The notes under the pieces were generated by a model that saw only the letters and a program-made list of their open reading frames with translations, was not told the DNA's origin and did not search any database. This document shows positions 18,280 to 27,950 of a DNA stretch of 64,000 bases, piece after piece; within the stretch, counting starts at the first letter, position 1, and each line of letters begins with the position of its first letter. A program made the translations under genes and the position numbers. This stretch comes from an uncultured Maribacter sp. (GTDB lineage Bacteria > Bacteroidota > Bacteroidia > Flavobacteriales > Flavobacteriaceae), in contig CANMKG010000005.1 in the NCBI GenBank assembly GCA_947498505.1, positions 1 to 64,000 on the forward strand, in the 5' to 3' direction.

Positions 18280-19287
18280 ATGTATAATTCAAAAATCACG
18301 GGTTTAGGTTATTATGTGCCTGATAATGTTGTAACTAATGATGATTTATCAAAGGTAATGGATACCAATGATGAATGGATTCGGGAGCGCACAGGAATAG
18401 AAGAACGTCGTCATATTATTAAAGGAGAGGATACCACAACATCAATGGGTGTTAAGGCTGCTAAAATTGCAATAGAACGTTCTGGAATTGATAAAAATGA
18501 TATTGATTTTATTGTTTTTGCCACCTTAAGCCCAGATTACTATTTTCCTGGCCCTGGGGTTTTAGTTCAAAGAGATTTAGGAATAGGTACGGTTGGAGCT
18601 TTAGATGTAAGGAATCAATGTTCTGGTTTCGTGTACGGAATTTCTGTTGCCGATCAATACATTAAAAGTGGAATGTATAAAAACATTTTAGTTATTGGTT
18701 CTGAGGTTCATTCTACTGGTTTGGATATGTCAACTAGAGGACGTGGTGTGTCGGTTATTTTCGGAGATGGAGCAGGAGCTGCAATTTTAAGTAGAGAAGA
18801 AGATACTGCTAAAGGAATTTTGTCTACGCATTTACATTCAGAGGGTCAACATGCAGAAGAACTTGCGTTAATAGCACCAGGTATGGGTAAACGTTGGGTA
18901 ACCGATATTATAGATGAAAAGGACCCCAATGATGAATCCTATTTTCCATACATGAATGGACAGTTTGTTTTTAAAAATGCGGTAGTACGTTTTAGTGAAG
19001 TTATAAAAGAAGGTTTAGCTAAAAATAATTTAGAGGCCACTGATATAAATATGCTAGTGCCTCACCAAGCAAATTTAAGAATAGCTCAATTTATCCAGAA
19101 AAAATTTGGCTTAGAAGACGAGCAAGTATACAATAACATCATGAAATATGGTAATACCACAGCAGCTTCAATACCAATTGCCTTAACCGAAGCCTGGGAA
19201 CAAGGTAAGGTTAAAGAAGGTGATTTGGTTGTTTTAGCGGCTTTTGGTAGTGGATTTACCTGGGGAAGTGCAATAATAAAATGGTAA
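18280..19287 (+). CDS. 3-oxoacyl-ACP synthase III family protein (FabH-like)
   Basis: The 335-residue thiolase-fold enzyme has the catalytic triad Cys114 (RNQCSGFVYG), His262 (VPHQANLRI) and Asn292 (YGNTTAASIP). That is the FabH arrangement for decarboxylative condensation of an acyl-CoA with malonyl-ACP. It lies outside any fatty-acid gene cluster, and many Bacteroidetes encode extra copies, so it may be an accessory synthase with a different starter (branched acyl-CoA, or flexirubin- or arylpolyene-like pathways). I therefore give no gene symbol. The start follows a 200-base gap. A hairpin follows the stop. Confidence 0.9.
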   Translation: MYNSKITGLGYYVPDNVVTNDDLSKVMDTNDEWIRERTGIEERRHIIKGEDTTTSMGVKAAKIAIERSGIDKNDIDFIVFATLSPDYYFPGPGVLVQRDLGIGTVGALDVRNQCSGFVYGISVADQYIKSGMYKNILVIGSEVHSTGLDMSTRGRGVSVIFGDGAGAAILSREEDTAKGILSTHLHSEGQHAEELALIAPGMGKRWVTDIIDEKDPNDESYFPYMNGQFVFKNAVVRFSEVIKEGLAKNNLEATDINMLVPHQANLRIAQFIQKKFGLEDEQVYNNIMKYGNTTAASIPIALTEAWEQGKVKEGDLVVLAAFGSGFTWGSAIIKW

Positions 19288-19290
19288 ATA

Positions 19291-19320
19291 AAATCCCCTT
19301 ATGAATTTCATAAGGGGACG
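19291..19320. terminator. rho-independent terminator between convergent genes
   Basis: The perfect 10-bp stem CCCCTTATGA / TCATAAGGGG (19295-19304 with 19308-19317) has a three-base loop. The T-run is better on the minus strand (for the receptor gene). A second AT-rich hairpin (AATAGCTAA / TTAGCTATT) follows at 19324-19343. Confidence 0.8.
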
Positions 19321-19342
19321 TTCAATAGCTAAAATTAGCTAT

Positions 19343-21787
19343 TTATAAAAAGCTACCTCCCTGCTTTTCATCGTTGTCTCGTTGTTTACGAGATTTAGCT
19401 CTATATTTTCCTCCACCAAATCTGTACGAAAGTGTTGTAGAAACGGTTTGACTTTCCCAATTAAATTCTCCTATTTGTGTAAAAGGTCGGTCCGAATCAA
19501 AGGCAAACTTCATTGTATTAAAAATGTCGTTATAATTTACACTAAAAGTACCTTTGCCCTTTGCAAAATTTAACCTTGCTCCAATGTTTACAAAATACAT
19601 AGGGTTTATATTAAATTGTAAACTTTTATTAGCACCTCTGTAAAAACCAAAAGCGGAGAACGATAAGGTTTTGTTAACAGCAAAGTTATTGAACATTCTA
19701 AAATTGTAGGCAACATTATCTACAGACCCTTCAAGAGTTTCAATTACCTCACCGCTGGCATTAATTGTTTGAGAAACACCGGTTTGCTGCTGAGAGTATA
19801 AATCAAAACTAGTATTGAAACTCCACCATGAGTTTGGTTTGTATCTCCCAGATAATTCTAGACCATATGCAGAGGAGTTATCAAAATTATCGTGAGATAA
19901 AATAATCTCTTTTTTAATAGGATTATCACCTTCTATTTCAAACAATACCTGGTTTATTTCATCCGATATTGCTCTATAAAATATACCACCTGTAATGCTA
20001 CCTTTCTCTAAAGCTCTCGTATAATTTACTTCAATTGAGTTTGTAAATTGAGGTTCTAGTTCAATATTTCCTCTGGAAGTGACTAAAGGAGTACTCCATT
20101 CAGGAATTGGATTTACTTGCCCTATTCCAGGTCTATCTACTCTACGACTATAACTTAGTTGGTATGAGTTTTTTTCGGTGGGTGTATAGGTGAAAAAGGC
20201 GGATGGATATACCTGTACGTATTCGTTACTAAAAGGTTCTGAAGTTGAAGTGTTGGTTGCAACATCGGTTAAAATAGGTACAGCATCTACTTCAACAGTT
20301 TCTACTCTTGCACCCAACTGATAGGTCCATTTTTCGTACTTTTTGCTAAAATTGGCATAGGCAGAATAAATATCTCTAGTGTAATCAAAGTTTGTAGATC
20401 TATCAATGGCGAACTTATTAGACTTATAATCTATAACTGAATTAAAAAGTCTTGCTTGTAAACCAAGTTCTAGTTTTGTTTTTTCAGAAAGCGGATTAAC
20501 GTAATCTAAATTTATGGTAACTCGTTCTCTGTCCGTGTCAATACGATCGTTGTAGTCAACGTCTGTAGCGGCACCTCCATAGCGATAGCTGATATTTTGA
20601 TCATCATTGTATCTATTGTAATCGGCCTCCAATTCTATATTATGCCCTTCTTTTTTAAAATCTAACTTGTAGTCAAAATTATACTGCGAAGACCCATTAT
20701 TGTTAATATTGGTGAAATTTTGCCTTTCGTTGGTACTTAAATCATTATAAAAAACCAGCCGAGTCATTCCATTTAAATCTAATTCGGAAACGTTTTGGTT
20801 CGTAAAAAACGAAATCGTATTTTTTTCATTTAAGTAAAAATCAATACCTACTTTATATAAATGTGACTTTCTATTTTCAAGAAAATCAAATAACTGATCA
20901 AAATTGTTGTCCGGTCTAAAAACGCTACCGTAGTTTTCGTTTTTAGCAATATTGTTTCCGTAGTTTCCGTAGATGTTAAACTTTCCATTGCGGTAGTTTA
21001 AATCCAATGAGCTATTAAATTTAGCTCTTTCATCGTACGAAAGACCAATATTTGCATTACCATTAAACCCAACCATAGAGTTTTTATGAAGTACAATATT
21101 TATTATTCCACTCATGCCTTCTGGATTATATTTTGCTGAAGGGTTAGTGATAAGTTCTATTGACTTAATAGACGCAGATGGTATTTGTTTTAAAAGTTGT
21201 GCAGCAGGAATATTAGAAAGTTTTCCGTCTACCATTACACGCACATTGTCGTTTCCTCTAAGGCTTATATTACCTGTTTGTTGATCAATACTTACTGAGG
21301 GTATGTTAATCATGATGTCAGAAGCTGTGGGGCCACTTGTTGTTAGGTCCTTCCCAACGTTTATAACTTTACGATCTACCTTTTGTTCAATGGTAGTTCT
21401 TTCGGCTACAACTTCTACACCCTCCAATTCTTCGGTGTTTTCTTGTAAGCTAATAGTCCCAATATTCAGGGCTTTTTTACTTTTGGTAATTGTAATTTCT
21501 TTGGAAAATGTTTTGTATCCAATAAATTGAATTTCAAGAATTAAGCTTTCAACGGGCAAATCGTTTATTTCAAAGCTGCCATCCTCTTTGGTAATGCCGC
21601 CTGAAATTGTTGAGGCATCCTTCTTAGATTTAATTACTACTGCAGCATATGGAACAGGCTCTTGAGTAGTTTGGTCAATAACTTTACCTTGTATTGTTCC
21701 AACCTTTAAATCTGGTTCAAAATTATTGTTGTTGGCTAAAATTGCGCTAGAGAATACCAGTGCAAAAAGTAAAATAACTTTTTTCAT
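19343..21787 (-). CDS. outer-membrane beta-barrel protein with carboxypeptidase-regulatory domain (TonB-receptor-like)
   Basis: The 814-residue protein has a signal peptide (about 1-18). A carboxypeptidase regulatory-like domain follows (about 30-115; TIQGKVIDQTTQEPVPYAAVV). A plug domain comes next (about 135-235; TTSGPTASDIMINIPSVSID, GNDNVRVMVDG). The remainder is a long barrel of the OMP_b-brl_3 group. The C-terminus is basic and Gln-rich (KSRKQRDNDEKQGGSFL) and not the usual terminal Phe strand, which is typical of this subgroup. No SusD gene is adjacent, so it is probably not a glycan SusC. The ligand is unknown. Confidence 0.9.
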   Translation of the reverse strand: MKKVILLFALVFSSAILANNNNFEPDLKVGTIQGKVIDQTTQEPVPYAAVVIKSKKDASTISGGITKEDGSFEINDLPVESLILEIQFIGYKTFSKEITITKSKKALNIGTISLQENTEELEGVEVVAERTTIEQKVDRKVINVGKDLTTSGPTASDIMINIPSVSIDQQTGNISLRGNDNVRVMVDGKLSNIPAAQLLKQIPSASIKSIELITNPSAKYNPEGMSGIINIVLHKNSMVGFNGNANIGLSYDERAKFNSSLDLNYRNGKFNIYGNYGNNIAKNENYGSVFRPDNNFDQLFDFLENRKSHLYKVGIDFYLNEKNTISFFTNQNVSELDLNGMTRLVFYNDLSTNERQNFTNINNNGSSQYNFDYKLDFKKEGHNIELEADYNRYNDDQNISYRYGGAATDVDYNDRIDTDRERVTINLDYVNPLSEKTKLELGLQARLFNSVIDYKSNKFAIDRSTNFDYTRDIYSAYANFSKKYEKWTYQLGARVETVEVDAVPILTDVATNTSTSEPFSNEYVQVYPSAFFTYTPTEKNSYQLSYSRRVDRPGIGQVNPIPEWSTPLVTSRGNIELEPQFTNSIEVNYTRALEKGSITGGIFYRAISDEINQVLFEIEGDNPIKKEIILSHDNFDNSSAYGLELSGRYKPNSWWSFNTSFDLYSQQQTGVSQTINASGEVIETLEGSVDNVAYNFRMFNNFAVNKTLSFSAFGFYRGANKSLQFNINPMYFVNIGARLNFAKGKGTFSVNYNDIFNTMKFAFDSDRPFTQIGEFNWESQTVSTTLSYRFGGGKYRAKSRKQRDNDEKQGGSFL

Positions 21788-21938
21788 TCGTAACTGTCGT
21801 TTTAGTGATTGATTGATGTTTCAGATATGACGACGAATGTTTATTTATGTTACACAAAAAAGTTAAAATAATTTGTTAGGAATATGGAAAAATTCGAACT
21901 AATAGAAACTTAAACCTCATAACGATTTTGTTATCAGG

Positions 21939-21946
21939 TAGTTTTG
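21939..21946 (+). promoter_or_regulatory. -7 box (TAGTTTTG) of a short candidate transcript
   Basis: The TAnnTTTG match lies about 60 bases upstream of an orphan terminator. No clear -33 box is seen. Confidence 0.4.
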
Positions 21947-21952
21947 TCTATG

Positions 21953-22032
21953 GATGTAACTGATTTTAAATGTATGAAAAACAAAAAAATAATTAAAAAG
22001 CAAAACCCAGAGCAATGCTCTGGGTTTCTTTC
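21953..22032 (+). ncRNA. candidate small RNA or leader-like mini-gene ending in a strong terminator
   Basis: A perfect 12-bp inverted repeat AAACCCAGAGCA / TGCTCTGGGTTT (22003-22014 with 22016-22027), followed by pyrimidines, looks like a rho-independent terminator. No + strand gene precedes it. With the -7 box at 21939 it defines a transcript of about 80 bases. A 27-codon ORF (21974-22057, beginning MKNKKIIKKQNPEQ) runs through the hairpin. Whether this is an sRNA, a mini-protein or a fortuitous hairpin cannot be decided here. The next + gene starts at 22205, so the hairpin could also attenuate it. Confidence 0.4.
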
Positions 22033-22204
22033 GCTGATGTACTATACTAAACACTAACCATTAACTATAAATATATAGCTTTATCAACGATTTATCTTTG
22101 ATGATAATTTTGTAGGACAATGTGAATGCTTTCGCTTGTCTAATAGACGACTTTTTTTTGAAAAAATTACATCATAAGGTAAACTTTAACATTCTTGATT
22201 TCAA

Positions 22205-22564
22205 ATGAAAAAAACTCTAGTATTCGGAGCTTCCTTAAAACCAGTTCGTTACAGCAATATAGCAATAAATCGTCTAGTTGACAAGGATTTCCCTGTAGAA
22301 GCCTTTGGACTAAGAAAAGGTGTAGTTAATGGAGTAAATATTGAAAATCAATTGGATTTTTTTAAGGACATTCACACTGTAACTCTTTACATTAATCCAA
22401 AAAGGCAAGAAGCATACTACAGTAAAATTGTAGAACTACAACCAAAACGTGTAATATTTAATCCTGGCACTGAAAACCCTGAATTTTACAGAATCTTAGA
22501 GAAAAATAATATACAGGTAGAGGTTGCTTGCACTTTAGTTTTATTAGCTACAAATCAGTATTAA
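22205..22564 (+). CDS. CoA-binding domain protein (YccU-like)
   Basis: The 119-residue single-domain protein has the Rossmann-type CoA-binding fold of the YccU group. It starts [20 protein letters not shown], where the Gly-Ala-Ser loop binds the nucleotide. NPGTENPEF follows (about 82-90) and a C-terminal [12 protein letters not shown] strand closes it. It is cytoplasmic, and the physiological role of the family is not known to me. It converges with the symporter gene with a four-base overlap of the stop codons and no terminator between them. Confidence 0.88.
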   Translation: MKKTLVFGASLKPVRYSNIAINRLVDKDFPVEAFGLRKGVVNGVNIENQLDFFKDIHTVTLYINPKRQEAYYSKIVELQPKRVIFNPGTENPEFYRILEKNNIQVEVACTLVLLATNQY

Positions 22565-24042
22565 GAGTGTTCAGTAGCTATAGTAGGCTTTTTTCTGATT
22601 AGCCAAAGTCCTACAAAAGTAATTAACCCGTTGAAAGGGAGCAGCTCATAACCAATTTTATAGCCACCAAGGAATTCAGCGGGGATATTCGCCATAATAT
22701 ATATGGTAAAAACGGACACTAATGCTACTACCCAAACCAAATTATCTTTTACCTGATGTTTGGTAAATATACCAAACATAAATAGTCCAAGTAAAGGACC
22801 ATATGTATATGTGGCTACCGTGAGCAGGTTATCAATTACGTTGCGATCCAAAATATGTTTAAAAATAATTACAACAATAATGAGCAGTACACTCATAGCA
22901 ATATGTGTAATTTTTCGAGTGCGTTTTTGGTTTTCCGGGGTTTCACTTTCAATATTTAAAAAATCAATACAAAAAGATGTTGTTAACGATGTTAGAGCGC
23001 TATCTGCGCTACTGTAGGCAGCGGCAATTAAACCAAGTATAAAGGTTATAGATATTGTAATATCTAATCCGCTGTTTAAAGCAATTTCGGGGAAAAGCAG
23101 ATCAGTTTTAGGTTTACCATCCATTAGAGGAATGGCAATATCAAATTTGTTAGCATATATAAACAGTAGAGCACCTAACAGCAGAAATATGAAATTTACT
23201 ACAACCAAAATTAGGCTGAATGAAATCATATTTTTTTGAGCATCTTTGAGTGATTTACATGTGAGGTTTTTTTGCATCATATCTTGATCCAAACCGGTCA
23301 TGCAAATAGTAATAAACATACCGCCAAAAAACGATTTGATAAAATGCCCCTTCGCATAAAAATTATCAACAAACAATATTTGGTTGTATTCCTGTAATTC
23401 GGAAGAGTCTAAAAATTCTGAGAAACTCCATCCAATTTTATCATTTATAAAGTAAATAGATAATCCAACAGCTAACAGCATAAACAAAGTTTGCAGTGTA
23501 TCCGTCCACACAATAGTTTTAATACCACCTTTATAGGTGTAAATCCATATGAGTAATATTGATAAGGTTACGGTAATTTCAAAGGGAATATTCCAGGCAT
23601 CAAACGCAAATTGCTGTAAAACAATAGCAACCAAAAATAACCTGAAAGCAGCTCCTAAAACTCTTGAGATGAAAAATGAGATAGCCCCAACTTTATAACT
23701 AATGTTTCCAAAACGTTGCTGTAAATATTCGTAAATAGAGGTTACGTTTAATCGATAATAAATTGGCATTAAAATAAAGGCAACTACAAAATATCCAACC
23801 AGATATCCAAAAACAACTTGCATATAGCTAAATTGGGAGTCAGCTACCCACCCAGGAACCGAAATAAAAGTAACACCAGACAACGAAGCACCAATCATAC
23901 CAAAAGCAACCAAGTACCATGGCGATTGTTTTCCTGCTTTAAAAAAGTCAGAATTAGAATCATTTTTTCCGGTGAAATACGAAATTGTGAATAGTAAAAG
24001 AAAGTAACCCGCTATAAGCAATAGAATATGGGAAGCTGTCAT
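22561..24042 (-). CDS. sodium:solute symporter (SSS family)
   Basis: This is an inner-membrane transporter of 493 residues with about 13 hydrophobic helices (LeuT-like fold). Family signatures include a first helix ending in [21 protein letters not shown], the [15 protein letters not shown] segment (about 50-65), [19 protein letters not shown] (about 247-265) and [20 protein letters not shown] (about 338-357, the Na-site helix 8). I use ATG 24042; the codon at 24063 is a TTG. The substrate is not evident; Bacteroidetes homologues include sialic acid and sugar carriers. It is divergent from recR. Confidence 0.92.
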   Translation of the reverse strand: MTASHILLLIAGYFLLLFTISYFTGKNDSNSDFFKAGKQSPWYLVAFGMIGASLSGVTFISVPGWVADSQFSYMQVVFGYLVGYFVVAFILMPIYYRLNVTSIYEYLQQRFGNISYKVGAISFFISRVLGAAFRLFLVAIVLQQFAFDAWNIPFEITVTLSILLIWIYTYKGGIKTIVWTDTLQTLFMLLAVGLSIYFINDKIGWSFSEFLDSSELQEYNQILFVDNFYAKGHFIKSFFGGMFITICMTGLDQDMMQKNLTCKSLKDAQKNMISFSLILVVVNFIFLLLGALLFIYANKFDIAIPLMDGKPKTDLLFPEIALNSGLDITISITFILGLIAAAYSSADSALTSLTTSFCIDFLNIESETPENQKRTRKITHIAMSVLLIIVVIIFKHILDRNVIDNLLTVATYTYGPLLGLFMFGIFTKHQVKDNLVWVVALVSVFTIYIMANIPAEFLGGYKIGYELLPFNGLITFVGLWLIRKKPTIATEHS

Positions 24043-24087
24043 AGAAATAAATTTCAAATGCAAAGTACAAAAAGTAAAAATAGTATG

Positions 24088-24095
24088 TAATTTTG
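24088..24095 (+). promoter_or_regulatory. -7 box (TAATTTTG) for recR
   Basis: The TAnnTTTG match ends five bases before the ATG at 24101 and overlaps the in-frame GTG at 24095. This rules out that GTG and implies a leaderless or near-leaderless mRNA. Confidence 0.55.
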
Positions 24096-24100
24096 TGTTT

Positions 24101-24721
24101 ATGGATTTTTCTTCAAAACTTCTTGAAAATGCTGTTTACGAAATGTCACAATTACCAGGCATTGGTAAACGCACAGCGTTACGTTTAGTTTTGCATCTTC
24201 TTAAACAACCAGCACAGCAAACTGAGAAATTATCTCAAGCGTTGGAAAACTTAAGGAGTACTGTTAGGTTTTGTTCAAATTGCCATAATATTTCAGATAC
24301 GGAAACTTGTGAGATTTGTATAAACCCTAAAAGAGATAAAAGCTTAGTTTGTGTTGTGGAAGATATTAGAGATGTAATGGCCATTGAGAATACTGGTCAA
24401 TATAGAGGCCTATATCATGTTTTAGGAGGGAAAATTTCACCTATGGAAGGTGTAGGTCCTCAAGATTTAACAATACAAGCTTTGGTAAACAAGGTGAATA
24501 AAGGAGAAATAAAGGAACTTATTTTTGCATTAAGTTCCACTATGGAAGGAGATACCACTAATTTTTATATATATAAGCAAATAGAAGGAAAAGGAGTTAA
24601 CACATCTACCATTGCAAGAGGAATTGCTGTGGGAGATGAATTAGAATATGCAGATGAGGTAACACTGGGAAGAAGTATATTAAATCGCATTCCTTTTGAA
24701 AACTCTTTGAGAGCGGATTAA
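24101..24721 (+). CDS. recR: recombination mediator RecR
   Basis: The 206-residue protein has an N-terminal helix-hairpin-helix ([20 protein letters not shown], about 15-34), then a four-Cys zinc finger ([17 protein letters not shown], about 57-73). The Toprim domain follows ([19 protein letters not shown], about 82-100; [18 protein letters not shown], about 145-162). RecR works with RecO (and RecF) to load RecA at gaps. Start ATG 24101 is chosen because the GTG two codons upstream lies in the promoter box. It is divergent from the symporter gene. Confidence 0.96.
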   Translation: MDFSSKLLENAVYEMSQLPGIGKRTALRLVLHLLKQPAQQTEKLSQALENLRSTVRFCSNCHNISDTETCEICINPKRDKSLVCVVEDIRDVMAIENTGQYRGLYHVLGGKISPMEGVGPQDLTIQALVNKVNKGEIKELIFALSSTMEGDTTNFYIYKQIEGKGVNTSTIARGIAVGDELEYADEVTLGRSILNRIPFENSLRAD

Positions 24722-24768
24722 TTACATATTTTTATGTGATAAATTCAACAAAATGCTATTTATTTTGA

Positions 24769-24776
24769 TATTTTTG
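24769..24776 (+). promoter_or_regulatory. -7 box (TATTTTTG) for the E2 gene
   Basis: The TAnnTTTG match lies 37 bases before the ATG at 24814. Confidence 0.5.
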
Positions 24777-24813
24777 TAAAAAATATAGAGATAAAGGCTT
24801 TTAAAATATCGAT

Positions 24814-26160
24814 ATGTCAAGATTTGAACTAAAGTTGCCTAGAATGGGAGAAAGTGTTGCAGAAGCAACATTAACTACATGGCTTAAAGAAGTAGGTGAT
24901 ACTATTGAAATGGATGAAGCAATTTTTGAAATTGCTACAGATAAGGTGGATTCAGAAGTGCCAAGCGAGGTAGACGGTGTTTTGGTGGAAAGACTTTATG
25001 AAGCTGATGATATCATTAAGGTAGGGGCTACAGTTGCAATAATTGAGATTGAAGGTGATTCAAATATTTCCAATGAAGCAACAAATTCAAATGGAGAAAT
25101 CGCTGTAGATAAAGAAATTTTAGCAGCAGTAGAGAGTACCGTGGAGGTGGCTAAAGAGGTTGTGGCAGCTCCAGTTCAAAATTATAAAAGTACTGATCGT
25201 TTTTACTCTCCTTTGGTTAAAAATATAGCTAAGCAAGAAGGAGTTACTGTTGCAGAATTAGATACCATATCTGGGACTGGGAAAGATGCCAGAGTTACAA
25301 AAAGTGACATTCTCGCCTACGTTACTAAACGTAAGCAGGGTAATGTTTCAGTTTCAACACCTGAGGTTCAAGAACAGATTGCTGTGGAGCAAGTAAAACT
25401 CGCAAAAGAAGAGGTTGGTAAACCCCAAACAAAAGCTTTAGAAACCGCAATAGGTGATGAGACTTTACCAATGTCTAGAATGGGTAAACTTATAGCTAAG
25501 CATATGGTTGAAAGTGTTTCCACTTCTGCTCATGTGCAAAGTTTTATTGAAGTAGATGTTACAAACCTAGTTAATTGGAGAAAAAAAGTAAAAGATACTT
25601 TTGAAAAAAGAGAAGGTGAAAAATTAACCTTCACCCCAATATTTTTTGAAGCAGTAGCAAAGGCATTAAAAGCATATCCATTAATGAATATTTCAGTGGA
25701 TGGGGATAATGTGATTAAAAAAAGAAACATAAACCTAGGTATGGCAACTGCCTTGCCTGATGGTAATTTAATTGTTCCAGTGATTAAAAATGCAGACCAG
25801 TTAAATTTGGTAGGTATGGCAAAAGCGGTTAATGACCTAGCAAACAGGGCAAGAAATAACAAACTAAAACCAGATGATACTCAAGACGGTACCTATACGG
25901 TAACTAATGTGGGAACATTTGGAAGCGTCTTTGGAACACCAATCATTAATCAACCGCAAGTAGGTATTTTAGCCTTAGGAGCCATTCGTAAAACACCATC
26001 GGTAATTGAAACCGCTGAAGGAGATTTTATAGGTATACGTAATAAAATGTTTCTTTCGCATAGTTATGATCATAGGGTTGTTAATGGTGCTTTAGGTAGT
26101 ATGTTTGTTAAGGCAGTTGCAGATTATTTAGAGTCTTGGGATATTAATAGAGAAGTTTAA
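24814..26160 (+). CDS. 2-oxoacid dehydrogenase E2 (dihydrolipoamide acyltransferase), probably branched-chain type
   Basis: The 448-residue E2 has one lipoyl domain (about 1-78, lipoyl Lys44 in ATDKVDSEV). A linker and E3/E1-binding domain follow (about 130-172; YSPLVKNIAKQEGVTVAELDT). The catalytic acyltransferase domain spans about 215-448. The active-site motif reads SYDHRVVNGALG: the catalytic His is His420, but the usual Asp four residues later is Asn424. The sequence resembles E2 proteins of branched-chain complexes in Bacteroidetes. No E1 or E3 gene is adjacent, so its complex partners lie elsewhere. It is monocistronic with its own promoter. Confidence 0.92.
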   Translation: MSRFELKLPRMGESVAEATLTTWLKEVGDTIEMDEAIFEIATDKVDSEVPSEVDGVLVERLYEADDIIKVGATVAIIEIEGDSNISNEATNSNGEIAVDKEILAAVESTVEVAKEVVAAPVQNYKSTDRFYSPLVKNIAKQEGVTVAELDTISGTGKDARVTKSDILAYVTKRKQGNVSVSTPEVQEQIAVEQVKLAKEEVGKPQTKALETAIGDETLPMSRMGKLIAKHMVESVSTSAHVQSFIEVDVTNLVNWRKKVKDTFEKREGEKLTFTPIFFEAVAKALKAYPLMNISVDGDNVIKKRNINLGMATALPDGNLIVPVIKNADQLNLVGMAKAVNDLANRARNNKLKPDDTQDGTYTVTNVGTFGSVFGTPIINQPQVGILALGAIRKTPSVIETAEGDFIGIRNKMFLSHSYDHRVVNGALGSMFVKAVADYLESWDINREV

Positions 26161-26202
26161 AAATAAATTTATACTACTCACTTTTTTAAGGGGAGCATAG
26201 AT

Positions 26203-26210
26203 TATATTTG
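26203..26210 (+). promoter_or_regulatory. -7 box (TATATTTG) for the exonuclease operon
   Basis: The TAnnTTTG match lies 20 bases before the ATG at 26231. The leader is A-rich, as is common before Bacteroidetes starts. Confidence 0.5.
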
Positions 26211-26230
26211 CGTAAACAACCCCAAAAAAA

Positions 26231-27007
26231 ATGGAACTACAACTTACAAAACCGATTTGTTTTTTTGATTTAGAAACCACTGGTATTAATGTGGTTAAAG
26301 ATAGAATTGTTGAAATTTCTATTTTAAAAATTCATCCGAACGGAAATAAAGAAAGTAAAACGTGGCTGGTAAATCCGGAAATGAACATTCCAGATGAAGT
26401 TGTTACTGTTCATGGTATTTCTAATGAAAAAGTAGCAAACGAACCTACTTTTAAAGAGTTATCCAAAGAAATTTATGCAATGATTAAAGACAGCGATTTA
26501 GGTGGTTTTAACTCAGATCGTTTTGATATTCCGTTGTTAGCCGAGGAAATGTTACGTGCTGATGTAGATTTTGATATGAAAAACATGGTTTCTGTTGATG
26601 TGCAAACCATTTTTCATAAAATGGAGAAAAGAACTTTAGAAGCGGCTTATAAATTTTATTGCGATAAAGATTTAACGGATGCCCATAGTGCAGCAGCAGA
26701 CACCAATGCAACATATGAAGTGTTACTGGCACAGCTGGAAAGGTACCCTGATCTTGAAAATAATGTAAAAAAGTTATCGGAGTTTTCTAGACGTAAACAG
26801 TCCGTTGATTTTGCTGGTTTTATTGCTTTGGATGATTCTGGAGAGGAAATTTTTTCATTCGGAAAACATAAGGGAAAAAAGGTACATGACGTTTTAGAAA
26901 AAGAGCCAGGATATTTCGGGTGGATATTAAATGCTGATTTTCCGTTATATACCAAAAAAGTACTAACGCAAATAAAGCTAAGTAAGCTAAATAATAAACT
27001 AGGGTAG
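26231..27007 (+). CDS. DnaQ-like 3'-5' exonuclease
   Basis: The 258-residue protein has a DEDDh exonuclease domain (about 8-180). Exo I is FFDLETTG, exo II is the Asp in GFNSDRFDIPLLAEEM (about 93-108), and exo III is DAHSAAADT (about 150-158). A C-terminal module (about 195-245; FSFGKHKGKKVHDV, PGYFGWIL) is a short domain often fused to such exonucleases. It could act in DNA proofreading or repair or in RNA processing. It is the first gene of a run of five closely packed genes; its TAG overlaps the GTG of the next by one base. Confidence 0.9.
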   Translation: MELQLTKPICFFDLETTGINVVKDRIVEISILKIHPNGNKESKTWLVNPEMNIPDEVVTVHGISNEKVANEPTFKELSKEIYAMIKDSDLGGFNSDRFDIPLLAEEMLRADVDFDMKNMVSVDVQTIFHKMEKRTLEAAYKFYCDKDLTDAHSAAADTNATYEVLLAQLERYPDLENNVKKLSEFSRRKQSVDFAGFIALDDSGEEIFSFGKHKGKKVHDVLEKEPGYFGWILNADFPLYTKKVLTQIKLSKLNNKLG

Positions 27008-27915
27008 TGCGTATTTTTCTGTTTTTCTTTCTGTTGGTTTCTCAATTATCGGCACAAGAAGTTTTGTTTGAAGGTCATATTTATGATAAAAAGACCAAAG
27101 AACCAATTCCATATGCAAACCTCAGTTTTTTAAACACCTTAAAAGGTACCTCTACTGATGAAGACGGTCATTTTTACTTAGATGTTCCATCATCTTTTTT
27201 GGAAAAGCAGTTGCATATCTCTTCTTTGGGGTTTAATGATACTATTGTGGTGGCAAAAACAATCTACACAGCCAAAAAATTTGAAATGGTCGAGGAGCCC
27301 TTTGAATTGGATGAAGTAGTGGTTACCCAAAATTTAGGAAACTCCGAAGTTATGAATCCTGTAAGTAGCTATAATATTACCAGCGGATTTTCATCTTCGT
27401 CCACTCCCTGGGTACTTGCATTGTATTTCCCCAACATAGGAGCTCAAAAAAAGAAAGTAGGCAAAGTAACCATCTTCTTTCAAAAAAATAAAAATTTTAA
27501 AAGGCAAACATCTAAGTTTAGATTACGCATCTATGATGTAGATGTCAAGACTAAAAAACCAAATAAGGACATACTTCGAAAAAGTGTAGTTTTAGAGTCA
27601 GATGTTGATAAAGATTTTGTTTCAATAGATTTGTCTGCTTTTAATATGAAAGTTCCGGAGAGTGGCATTTACATTGGGGTGGAGTGGTTATTTGTTCCCT
27701 ATAATTGGTATACAAATACGTTTAAACATCAATTAACAAATAAAAAGGTAGTGGAGGATAGATTTGCACCAACTTTTGGAGGAATTTATAATAAGAACCA
27801 AAACTTTAAAGTTATGGTTTATGGTATGGGAGAATGGACAGATTTTCAAGTAAAATCTAAAGATTATTCCAAAAACTTAGTTCCTGCAATTAGTCTAAAA
27901 GTAACAAAAGAGTAA
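27007..27915 (+). CDS. carboxypeptidase-regulatory-domain protein, exported
   Basis: The 302-residue protein has a signal peptide (MRIFLFFFLLVSQLSAQ). A carboxypeptidase regulatory-like domain follows (about 20-100; EGHIYDKKTKEPIPYANLSF, TSTDEDGHFYL), then a C-terminal beta-rich region of unknown type (about 115-302; RLRIYDVDVKTKKPNKDIL). No TonB barrel follows, so it is not a receptor. The start is GTG at 27007 inside the TAGTG overlap with the exonuclease gene. The signal peptide starts exactly there, which supports this choice. Confidence 0.85.
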   Translation: MRIFLFFFLLVSQLSAQEVLFEGHIYDKKTKEPIPYANLSFLNTLKGTSTDEDGHFYLDVPSSFLEKQLHISSLGFNDTIVVAKTIYTAKKFEMVEEPFELDEVVVTQNLGNSEVMNPVSSYNITSGFSSSSTPWVLALYFPNIGAQKKKVGKVTIFFQKNKNFKRQTSKFRLRIYDVDVKTKKPNKDILRKSVVLESDVDKDFVSIDLSAFNMKVPESGIYIGVEWLFVPYNWYTNTFKHQLTNKKVVEDRFAPTFGGIYNKNQNFKVMVYGMGEWTDFQVKSKDYSKNLVPAISLKVTKE

Positions 27916-27950
27916 GTTTAACTTCGATGCTTTTTTAATAGAATACAATT

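Larger units (their letters stand above)
21788..22204. other. gene-poor 417-bp gap with promoter-terminator unit
   Basis: No ordinary gene fits here. The left part (to about 21930) is AT-rich and probably holds the minus-strand promoter of the receptor gene. The centre holds a -7 box and an orphan terminator described separately. The right part (22060-22204) leads into the CoA-binding gene without a clear motif. Confidence 0.6.

Noticed and set aside
18280-19287. fabH as the primary fatty-acid initiator
   Set aside because: It is isolated from plsX/acpP-type neighbours, and Bacteroidetes often carry several paralogues, so only the family is assigned.
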